Assembly (NCBI GenBank): GCA_945861765.1
Contig: CAMAWP010000015.1
Span: forward strand, 1-44,514
Length of the DNA: 44,514 bases
DNA from: Akkermansia muciniphila
GTDB taxonomy: Bacteria; Verrucomicrobiota; Verrucomicrobiia; Limisphaerales; SIBE01
Direction: 5' to 3'
Position 1 is the stretch's first letter. Every line of letters begins with the position of its first letter. A model generated the notes under the pieces. The model saw only the letters and a program-made list of their open reading frames with translations. It was not told the origin of the DNA and did no database searches. The translations under genes were made by a program, and so were the position numbers. Positions 7,426 through 14,735 of this stretch are shown piece after piece.

Positions 7426-10424
7426 AACACCTCCTCCCAACTTTCTCTGCGCTGCCGACCATGTTGGTGCTGGTCCTTTTGTCTACCAGGCCCGCCTCGG
7501 CACAGTACTCTGGCTGGTCGCGCTCCGGCTCACTTTACATTCTCACCACGCCCGAGGGAGCGAATCTTCCGAAGACGGCTTCGGTGGAGGACTTTCCTCT
7601 GCTCGTGGGGCTGCACAAGGACTGGTTTGATTTCACGCAGGCAAAGGCAAGCGGGGAGGACATTCGATTCTCCACCAGCACCGGCGCACCGCTGGCGTAT
7701 CAGATCGAGGAGTGGGATGCGGCGAAAGGCGCGGCGAGCATCTGGGTGCGCTTGCCGAAGGTAAAAGGAAACGACCGGCAGGAGATCAAAGTTCATTGGG
7801 GCAAGACGGACGCGGCTAGCGAGTCGAGCGGGAGCGCCGTGTTCAACGAGTCGAACGGCTACCTGAGCGTGTGGCACATGAACGGCCCGGTGAAGGATGA
7901 AGCCGGCACGCTGGAGTCGAAAGATGTCGGCACGACGGCCACGACGGGAATGATTGGCGCGGCGCGGCATCTCGCCGGTAACCAGGGAATCTTTGGGGGT
8001 GAAACAATCGAGAACTTCCCGGTGGGCGCGAGCCCGCACAGCACCGAGGCGTGGTTCCGTGCGGAGAAGCCGAATGGTAGCGTCGCGGGGTGGGGCAATG
8101 AGCGTGGGCAGGGCAAGGTGGTGATGCAGTTCCAAAGTCCCCCGCATGTGCGGATGGATTGCTACTTTTCCGGCGCAAACATCGAGAGCGTCGGGCGTAT
8201 GCCGCTCAACGATTGGGTTCACGTCATGCACACTTACGAGAAGGGCGACTCGCGGATCTATGTGAACGGCGCGCTGAGCAATTCCGCGCAGACGCCGAAC
8301 TCCCCACTGGCCATCAAGACTCCGGCGCGGCTGTGGATCGGCGGCTGGTATCACAACTACGACTTCATCGGCGACATCGACGAGGTGCGGGTTTCCAAAG
8401 TGGTGCGTTCACCCGACTGGGTGAAGCTGCAGTACGAAAACCAGAAACCACATCAGACGCTCGTCGGGCCGTTGGTGCAGCCGGGCAGTGCGTTCGCCAT
8501 CTCGCCCGCGCAGGCGACGCTGCTGGAGGAGCAGAGTGCCACGTTCACCGCGCAAGCCGGCGGCGCGCAGAAAGTTTACTGGTCGCTCGTGCGCGCTGGC
8601 CGCGAGACGATCGTGTCGGCGGACCGGTTCGCGTTCCAGTTCGACGCGGGCCGCGTGACCGGCGATGACGTCGCGACGCTGCGCTTCAAGGCGGTGTGCG
8701 CAAACGAGGTGAAGACGCAGGACATCGCCATCGCCATCAAGGAGGACATCGCCGAGCCTGTCTTCACGCTCAAAGCGCCGCGCTCATGGGATGGCCGCAA
8801 GACGATCGAAATCGTGCCGCAGATCAGCAACTTGAAGGCGATGCAGGCGAAGGGCGCGGGCGAGTTGAAGACCGAGTGGAGCGCAGGGCCGCTCGCGGTG
8901 ATCAAGGAAGTGGCGTCGGGGAAACTCATCCTCACGCGCGCGCAGAACAGCGGGAAACTCATCATCACGGCGACGATCAGCAACGGTGGCAAGGCAGTCA
9001 CGCAGTCGGTGAACATCGACGTGAAGGAGCCGAAGCGCGACGCTTGGGTGGCGCGCACACATGCGAAGGACGAACAGCCGGAGGACGGACAGTTCTATGC
9101 GCGCGATGACAAGAACGAGGGGACGGTGCACTACAACGGGACGCTCGGCGTCCCGGCCGACGCGGTGTTTCTCCAACTCTATGCGGACGAGAAGTTGATC
9201 AAGACCGAGCGGGCCAAGCCCGGCAAAGACTTGTCCTATGCGTTCGCGATGAAGCTCAAGCCGGGGTTGATCAGATACCGCGTGGAGTTCGGCACCAAGA
9301 TCGACGGACAGGACACCGTGCGCCACACGGTGACGAATCTCGTCTGCGGTGACGCCTACATCATCGACGGCCAGTCCAACGCGCTCGCGACGGATACCGG
9401 CGAGAAATCTCCGCCCGAAACGCACGAGTGGATTCGCAGCTATGGCCGGCCTTCGCAGAATCAGAAAGGCAATCGAGGCAACTTGTGGTGCAACCCAGTT
9501 TGGAAAGCCCAGAACGGCGAGAATGCGGAGCTCGGCTGGTGGGGCATGGAACTCGCCAAGCGGTTGGTCGAAAGCCAGAAGATACCCATCTTCATCATCA
9601 ATGCCGCAGTTGGTGGAACGCGCATCGATCAGCACCAGCGCAGTGCCACCAACGCGACCGACCTCGGCACCATCTACGGGCGGATGCTCTGGCGCGTGCA
9701 GCAGGCGAAGCTGACGCACGGCATTCGCGGCATCCTCTGGCATCAGGGCGAAAACGATCAGGGCGCGGACGGGCCGACGGGCGGCTTTGGATGGGAGACG
9801 TACCACTCGTTCTTCATCGAGATGTCCGCCTCGTGGAAGCAGGACTTCCCGAACGTGCAGCACTACTACGTTTACCAAATCTGGCCGGACTCGTGCAGCA
9901 TGGGCGGACGCAATGGATCGGGCGATATGCTGCGCGAGAAGCAACGCACCTTGCTGGAGGTATTCTCGAACATGAGCATCCTTTCCACGCTCGGTGTGCG
10001 ACCGCCCGGCGGCTGCCATTTTCCGCTGGTCGGCTGGGCGGAATTTGCGCGCCTGATTCAACCGGTCATCGAACGGGACCACTACGGCAAGGTACCCGCC
10101 ACTTCCGTCACCGCGCCCAATCTTCGGCAAGCTTCCTATGCCGGCGTCACGCGCGATACGATCACGCTGGAGTTCGATCAACCCGTGGTCTGGAAAGAGA
10201 CGCTGGCCGGGCAGTTCTATCTCGACGGCGAGAAGAACAACGTGGCGTCCGGCGGCGTTGCCGGGAATGTGCTCACGCTGAAATTGAAGGCCGCATCCGC
10301 CGCGACAAAGATCACCTACCTCAAAGAGATCGCGTGGAATCAGGACACCCTGCTCAACGGCGCGAACGGGATCGCGGCGCTGACGTTTTGTAACGTGCCG
10401 ATTTCCTCGTCCAAATCGCCGTGA
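7422..10424 (+). CDS. Large secreted esterase: DUF2341 + LamG lectin + SGNH (sialate O-acetylesterase-like)
   Basis: 1000 residues, signal peptide about 1-28 (ending ASA). Order of parts: DUF2341 (about 40-130, with DIRFSTSTGAPLAYQIEEW), a LamG/concanavalin-like jelly roll (about 145-340), an Ig-like beta region (about 350-530), and an SGNH esterase domain (about 640-900) with nucleophile block IIDGQSN (about 645) and WHQGEND (about 773). A His in CHFPLVGW (about 865) is the likely catalytic His. DUF2341-LamG pairs usually bind polysaccharide, so the protein probably holds an O-acetylated polymer and deacetylates it. The start overlaps the ThuA stop by 4 nt. The frame is open much further upstream, but only this ATG gives a signal peptide. 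Confidence 0.87.
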   Translation: MKHLLPTFSALPTMLVLVLLSTRPASAQYSGWSRSGSLYILTTPEGANLPKTASVEDFPLLVGLHKDWFDFTQAKASGEDIRFSTSTGAPLAYQIEEWDAAKGAASIWVRLPKVKGNDRQEIKVHWGKTDAASESSGSAVFNESNGYLSVWHMNGPVKDEAGTLESKDVGTTATTGMIGAARHLAGNQGIFGGETIENFPVGASPHSTEAWFRAEKPNGSVAGWGNERGQGKVVMQFQSPPHVRMDCYFSGANIESVGRMPLNDWVHVMHTYEKGDSRIYVNGALSNSAQTPNSPLAIKTPARLWIGGWYHNYDFIGDIDEVRVSKVVRSPDWVKLQYENQKPHQTLVGPLVQPGSAFAISPAQATLLEEQSATFTAQAGGAQKVYWSLVRAGRETIVSADRFAFQFDAGRVTGDDVATLRFKAVCANEVKTQDIAIAIKEDIAEPVFTLKAPRSWDGRKTIEIVPQISNLKAMQAKGAGELKTEWSAGPLAVIKEVASGKLILTRAQNSGKLIITATISNGGKAVTQSVNIDVKEPKRDAWVARTHAKDEQPEDGQFYARDDKNEGTVHYNGTLGVPADAVFLQLYADEKLIKTERAKPGKDLSYAFAMKLKPGLIRYRVEFGTKIDGQDTVRHTVTNLVCGDAYIIDGQSNALATDTGEKSPPETHEWIRSYGRPSQNQKGNRGNLWCNPVWKAQNGENAELGWWGMELAKRLVESQKIPIFIINAAVGGTRIDQHQRSATNATDLGTIYGRMLWRVQQAKLTHGIRGILWHQGENDQGADGPTGGFGWETYHSFFIEMSASWKQDFPNVQHYYVYQIWPDSCSMGGRNGSGDMLREKQRTLLEVFSNMSILSTLGVRPPGGCHFPLVGWAEFARLIQPVIERDHYGKVPATSVTAPNLRQASYAGVTRDTITLEFDQPVVWKETLAGQFYLDGEKNNVASGGVAGNVLTLKLKAASAATKITYLKEIAWNQDTLLNGANGIAALTFCNVPISSSKSP

Positions 10425-10438
10425 AGAGTTATTGGTCA

Positions 10439-10640
10439 TGAAAAGGGAAAGCTTTCGCATCATGCAGAGTTCTTGCCGGAGGGCGTGGTGGGTCAGTGTA
10501 TGTTGCTGGCGCTGACGTGCATTGGCCACACTGCGGACCTGTCGAAGCCCAACATCGTCTTCATTTTCACCGATGATCATTCGCTTCAGACGATTGGCGC
10601 GTACAACGCACGCCTGTCCGCATTTTGTCGGAAGTCACGC
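10439..10640 (+). pseudogene. 5' stump of a sulfatase gene
   Basis: The frame around 10500-10615 encodes a signal-like stretch and then KPNIVFIFTDDHSLQTIGAY. This is the hallmark N-terminus of formylglycine sulfatases, where DD are Ca ligands. It ends about 30 residues later in unrelated sequence, so the catalytic CxPSR region is absent. The natural start is probably the ATG at 10439 (MKRESF), which is now in another frame; an indel near 10500-10510 separates the two. A non-functional remnant, kept just upstream of the AraC-type operator. Confidence 0.8.
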
Positions 10641-10656
10641 CGTGGCGTTCCTGTGA

Positions 10657-10690
10657 CAGTTTCCGCATGAGAATTGGCAGTTTTCGCATG
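10657..10690. promoter_or_regulatory. Direct-repeat operator, AraC type
   Basis: CAGTTTCCGCATG (10657-10669) and CAGTTTTCGCATG (10678-10690) are identical at 12 of 13 positions and repeat with a period of 21 bp, two helical turns. That is the layout of AraC/XylS-family half sites. They end 34 nt before the ATG at 10725, and the operon carries an AraC-family gene at 11655, so autoregulation is likely. A partial third copy (AAGCTTTCGCATC, 10449-10461) lies about 208 bp upstream. Confidence 0.6.
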
Positions 10691-10724
10691 TTCACAGCCG
10701 GGTGCGATCTTTAGACTGCGAAGC

Positions 10725-11648
10725 ATGTCCCTGTCCCCTGATGGCCTGAAAACATCACCGGTTGTCGCGGCGGAGGAAGCTTCCGAGCGCGAGCAGATCG
10801 GGTTGATTGGCCTGGGCTTGATGGGCAGCGCGATGGTGGAACGTTTCCTGGCCTGCGGATTTGAAGTGTTGGGCTTTGATATCGATCCCGCATGTCTGGC
10901 CGGCTTGGTGAGTCGAGGTGGACGAGCCGGTGCCAGTGTTGCGCAGTTGGCCGTCTCTTGCCGGCGGATCGTCCTCAGTCTCCCCAACAGCGATGCTGTT
11001 CAAACGGTGCTCGAACAAATGGAGCCCGGTCTTCGTCCCGGCCAGGTGATCATGGATACGACGACCGGACGACCGGAAGCTGCCCTCGCGGCAGCGCACC
11101 GGCTGGCTGGGCGTGGAGTGCCCTATGTGGAGGCCATGATTTCCGGAAACAGCAGCCAGGTCCGAAAGGGCGAAGTCCTGATCATCGCGGGCGGCGCCGC
11201 CGAAGCGATCGCGCAGTGCGACGACCTGTTCGTGTGTTTCGCGAGCAGGGTTCTTCACGTTGGGGATTCGGGCAGCGCCTCCAAGATGAAACTGGTGAGT
11301 AATCTGGTTCTGGGTTTGAACCGGGCGGTGCTGGCCGAAGGGCTGGCCTTCGCCGGAAAGCTGGGGCTCAACCTTGAACAAGCGCTCGCCGTGTTGCGGG
11401 AAAGCATGGGCTACTCCCGCGTCATGGATACGAAGGGCGACAAGATGATCGTTGCTGACTTCGAGCCGCAGGCCCGGCTCTCCCAGCACTTGAAGGATGT
11501 TCGCCTGATTCTGAGCGCTGCCGCTGGGAGCCGCGCACGGGTGCCTCTGAGCGAGGTCCACCAGCAGCTTCTGCAACAAGCGGAATTGGAGGGACTGGGC
11601 GCGCTGGACAACAGCGCCATCATCCGGGTATTCGAACGAGAGGCGTGA
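10725..11648 (+). CDS. NAD(P)-dependent beta-hydroxyacid dehydrogenase (3-hydroxyisobutyrate dehydrogenase family)
   Basis: 307 residues from the ATG at 10725; a TTG at 10674 is in frame but would place the start inside the operator. Near the N-terminus is a Rossmann fold, IGLIGLGLMGSAMVERFL, with the GxGxxG dinucleotide loop. DTTTGRPEAA matches the substrate-loop position (the family's D-x-S/T-T). SASKMKLVSN holds the catalytic Lys (K-x-x-x-N). The protein should oxidise or reduce a small hydroxyacid (glyoxylate/tartronate, hydroxyisobutyrate or sugar-acid type). It is cytoplasmic and has no signal peptide. First gene of an operon with an AraC regulator, an MFS transporter and a MOSC protein. 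The family is clear; the exact substrate cannot be read from sequence. Confidence 0.88.
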   Translation: MSLSPDGLKTSPVVAAEEASEREQIGLIGLGLMGSAMVERFLACGFEVLGFDIDPACLAGLVSRGGRAGASVAQLAVSCRRIVLSLPNSDAVQTVLEQMEPGLRPGQVIMDTTTGRPEAALAAAHRLAGRGVPYVEAMISGNSSQVRKGEVLIIAGGAAEAIAQCDDLFVCFASRVLHVGDSGSASKMKLVSNLVLGLNRAVLAEGLAFAGKLGLNLEQALAVLRESMGYSRVMDTKGDKMIVADFEPQARLSQHLKDVRLILSAAAGSRARVPLSEVHQQLLQQAELEGLGALDNSAIIRVFEREA

Positions 11649-11654
11649 GCGCGC

Positions 11655-12500
11655 ATGGCTATCTCTTTCACCAAGCTTCATTTCAACGAGCCCTCGCCGG
11701 TGGCGCGAGAGCTTCTGTGGCATGTCTTGTCCGTGGGCACCGTCACTCGCGACGAACCGGAACGCCACGAAGGTTCGGACAAACCGGGCGCGTTCTTCTT
11801 CTGGATTGTGTCGGGCAGCGGCGAACTGGCGCTCGAACCTGGCACCGTGACGCTGGAGCCGGGGCCGTGCTGCTGGCTGCTCGATCTGCGCAAGCCGCGC
11901 ACCTACCTTCCCGCCGGCGGCAGACCGCTCACGACGGCCGGCATCCGGTTCGGTGGCCCGGGTCTGGAACTCTGGCTCGAACAACTGGGCGGCGATAGCG
12001 AGTTCCTCCTCGCAAAACCCAGCGACGTGACCCTGGTCCGGCGAGCGGAGAAGCTGCTCATTGATCTGGTCACCCGTCGGCCCGGCGGCTATGAGTGGCA
12101 GGCTCATTTGCTGATCAACGAACTGCTGGGGACACTCCTGCACGCCCGGAAGATTCTCTCCGAACCTGTTCGCGAAGTGTCCGGCCCGGTGACGCGAGTC
12201 GTTCAGGCGGTGCTGGCCGCGCCCGCGCGCGACTGGAAAGCCCGGGAGCTCGCCGCGATCGCCGGAGTGGGCTATACCAAGCTGCGGGACCTCTTCAAAC
12301 AGTCGCAGCAGGAAACCTTGCACGAGTTCCTCCAGCGCACGCGGCTCGATCAAGCCCGCCTCCTGTTGTGTGATCCGCGTCTGACCGTCAAGGACGTGGC
12401 AGGGCGACTCAGCTTCTCCACCGAGTTTTACTTCAGTCATTTTTTTCGGGAAGCCACCGGCATGAGCCCAACGCAGTTCCGGCTGAAATCCAAGTCGTGA
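11655..12500 (+). CDS. AraC-family transcriptional regulator
   Basis: 281 residues. The N-terminal part (about 1-150) is a cupin-like sensor. The C-terminal 100 residues hold two helix-turn-helix motifs: ELAAIAGVGYTKLRDLFKQS and VKDVAGRLSFSTEFYFSHFF. The closing signature FFREATGMSPTQFR is typical of AraC/XylS proteins. The cupin probably binds the sugar or hydroxyacid that the neighbouring transporter brings in. The gene lies 6 nt after the dehydrogenase and overlaps the MFS gene by 4 nt. The 21-bp-period repeats at 10657-10690 are the natural candidate binding site. Confidence 0.92.
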   Translation: MAISFTKLHFNEPSPVARELLWHVLSVGTVTRDEPERHEGSDKPGAFFFWIVSGSGELALEPGTVTLEPGPCCWLLDLRKPRTYLPAGGRPLTTAGIRFGGPGLELWLEQLGGDSEFLLAKPSDVTLVRRAEKLLIDLVTRRPGGYEWQAHLLINELLGTLLHARKILSEPVREVSGPVTRVVQAVLAAPARDWKARELAAIAGVGYTKLRDLFKQSQQETLHEFLQRTRLDQARLLLCDPRLTVKDVAGRLSFSTEFYFSHFFREATGMSPTQFRLKSKS

Positions 12501-13789
12501 CCACCTCGCTCTCAAAATCCTCCCGCTACATCGTGTTGCTCGCGGCCATCGGCGGACTGCTGTTTGACGGCGTCGAGCTGGGCCTGATGCCCGTGGCCTC
12601 GCTCTCGGTGTCGCAGAGCCTGCTTGGTGACGCTTTCACGCCCACACTCGGCGGGGATTGGTTCGCACGTTTCACGGCGGCGCTCATGCTGGGCGCGGCG
12701 GTCGGTGGAATCTTTCTCGGAAGTCTGGGGGATCGGATCGGTCGCACCCGCGCACTGGGCGTGAGCATTTTGTTTTACTCCGTGTTCGCAGGGCTTGGAG
12801 CATTTGCGAAGACGCAGGAGCAAATGCTGGTGCTGCGATTCCTCGTCGGGCTGGGCGTGGGCGGCGTCTGGCCTAACGCCGTCGCCCTCGCGGCGGAATG
12901 TTGGCCGGACAAATCGCGTCCCATCATCGCGGGCCTGATGGGCGCGGCGCTGAACGGCGGCATCCTCATGCTCTCGCAAATCGCGCGCACCTGGCACATC
13001 ACGCCGGAGTCGTGGCGCTGGATTTTCCAACTAGCGGCCGCGCCGGCCGTGCTCGGTCTGCTGGCGTTGAAGGTGATTCCAGAATCGCCGCTGTGGCTGG
13101 CCAGTCGTAGCCGCCGAGGTGACGAGGCGGACTCTTCCAAGCTCACGCCGGCCGCCTCCTCACGTCAGCCGCTACCCTCGCCCCTGCGCGAATTGTTCCG
13201 TCCGCCGCTGCTTCACCTCACGCTCATCGGCATTCTCATCGGCTCCATCCCGATGGTCGGCGCGTGGGCGGCGAGCAAGTGGATGATTCCGTGGGCGGAC
13301 AAAGTCGGCGGCGCGACCGCGCCCGGCTACAAGGCGATCACACAAGGCTGGTGGGCGCTCGGCGCGGTGCTCGGCAGTTTCACCGGCGCGCAAATCGCCG
13401 CTTGGCTCGGACGCCGCCGCGCGTATGCGATCATGAGTGCCGGTGCCGCGGTGTTGACCGCGCTGATGTTCCTCGGCACTGCGCCGTTGCAGGGGTCCTT
13501 CCTGCCGATCGTCTTCGCGCAAGGCTTCGTCGCCACGCTCTTCTTCGGCTGGCTGCCACTCTATCTGCCGGAGCTTTTCCCCACTCGGGTCCGCGCCGCC
13601 GGGAGCGGCATCGCTTACAATGTCGGGCGCTTTGCCACCGCGCTCGGAGTATTCGCAGCAGGTGCGTTGTTCGCGGCGATGGGCGGTTCCTATCCAAAAG
13701 TGGGCGCGACCTGCGGCCTCATTTACCTCCTCGGCATCGTCGTCATCTGGTGGGCACCGGACACCACGGACAGGAAACTCGAGGAATGA
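12497..13789 (+). CDS. MFS transporter
   Basis: 430 residues starting with GTG, which overlaps the regulator's stop (GTGA, 12497-12500). About 12 hydrophobic segments are visible. The MFS motif GSLGDRIGRTRAL lies between helices 2 and 3, and a central loop near residues 205-230 is rich in Ser, Arg and Pro. The PESPLWLASR segment after helix 6 is typical of sugar- and aromatic-acid-type porters (SP/AAHS). It likely imports the substrate of the operon. It overlaps the following MOSC gene by 4 nt (ATGA). Confidence 0.9.
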   Translation: MTTSLSKSSRYIVLLAAIGGLLFDGVELGLMPVASLSVSQSLLGDAFTPTLGGDWFARFTAALMLGAAVGGIFLGSLGDRIGRTRALGVSILFYSVFAGLGAFAKTQEQMLVLRFLVGLGVGGVWPNAVALAAECWPDKSRPIIAGLMGAALNGGILMLSQIARTWHITPESWRWIFQLAAAPAVLGLLALKVIPESPLWLASRSRRGDEADSSKLTPAASSRQPLPSPLRELFRPPLLHLTLIGILIGSIPMVGAWAASKWMIPWADKVGGATAPGYKAITQGWWALGAVLGSFTGAQIAAWLGRRRAYAIMSAGAAVLTALMFLGTAPLQGSFLPIVFAQGFVATLFFGWLPLYLPELFPTRVRAAGSGIAYNVGRFATALGVFAAGALFAAMGGSYPKVGATCGLIYLLGIVVIWWAPDTTDRKLEE

Positions 13790-14631
13790 CCATGACTGTG
13801 AAACAAACGCTTATCCTCACCGGCCTGCATATCTACCCCGTGAAGTCTTGTCGCGGCATCGCGCTGGCCGCTGCGGAGCTGACTGGCCGTGGGCTGGCTC
13901 ATGACCGCGAGTGGATGGTCGTGGATGCCGAGAGTCAGTTCCTCACGCAGCGCGCCTTGCCACGCATGGCGCTGATCGAGATCACGCTCACGTCCGATAC
14001 GCTGGGGTTGACTGCGCCGGGGCAATCGGACGCTTTGGAGCTGTCGCTGGCCGGGCGCGATCGGCCGCGCTGCCGCGTGCGGGTGTGGCGCGATGATTGC
14101 GCCGCCCTGGATGAAGGTGCCGCAGCCGCCGGATGGCTCAGTGCCTTCCTCGGGAAGGCCGTGCGTCTGGTGCGCTTCGACCCCGCGCATCGGCGGCTCA
14201 GCGATCCTCAATGGACTCACGGTGTGGACGCGGAGAATCACTTCAGCGACGGGTATCCGCTGCTGGTCATCGGCGAGGAATCCCTGGAGGATCTAAACAG
14301 CCGTCTTGACGTGCCATTACCGATGGACCGGTTCCGGCCCAACATCGTCATCCGTGGTCTCGGACCGCATGGCGAGGATGTCGCGAATGTGCTGAGCGGT
14401 GAAGGCGTTGAGATCCGGCTGGTGAAACCCTGCGAGCGTTGCAGCATCACCACCACCGATCAGAAGACGGCGGCTGTGGGCAAGGAGCCGCTGCGCACGC
14501 TGGCCAATTATCGTCGCGATGCAACGCTCGGTGGCGTCACGTTTGGCATGAACGGCATCGTCGCCGCCCAGGCCGGCACCCCGCTGGCTGTGGGCATGTG
14601 CCTGACCGCAGGCACGGCGCGAATCCCATAG
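13786..14631 (+). CDS. MOSC-domain protein (YcbX/mARC-like)
   Basis: 281 residues. An N-terminal beta-barrel (about 10-120) starts with LHIYPVKSCRGI, the standard opening of MOSC_N proteins. The C-terminal MOSC domain (about 130-275) holds MDRFRPNIVI and the conserved Cys in KPCERCSITTTD (about 214-217), which in mARC/YcbX binds the molybdenum cofactor. Members reduce N-hydroxylated bases or carry sulfur/molybdenum. The start ATG overlaps the MFS stop; a second ATG lies two codons later. Why it belongs with a sugar-acid-type operon is unclear. Confidence 0.9.
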   Translation: MTMTVKQTLILTGLHIYPVKSCRGIALAAAELTGRGLAHDREWMVVDAESQFLTQRALPRMALIEITLTSDTLGLTAPGQSDALELSLAGRDRPRCRVRVWRDDCAALDEGAAAAGWLSAFLGKAVRLVRFDPAHRRLSDPQWTHGVDAENHFSDGYPLLVIGEESLEDLNSRLDVPLPMDRFRPNIVIRGLGPHGEDVANVLSGEGVEIRLVKPCERCSITTTDQKTAAVGKEPLRTLANYRRDATLGGVTFGMNGIVAAQAGTPLAVGMCLTAGTARIP

Positions 14632-14735
14632 CAGCCATTTGAAATAACTCTCCTTCATTCAGCTTTGACTGTGTTTGCGATTACCATGACGAACCAAGCC
14701 TTGCGCCCGACTCCACTACTCTCGATATTCCCACG

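Noticed and set aside
8784-10580. A 598-codon minus-strand frame
   Set aside because: It is the antisense of the esterase gene at 7422, Arg/His/Val-rich without recognisable motifs, as expected in GC-rich DNA. Other long antisense frames (for example 3623-4741, 10755-12515, 14655-16328) were left out for the same reason.
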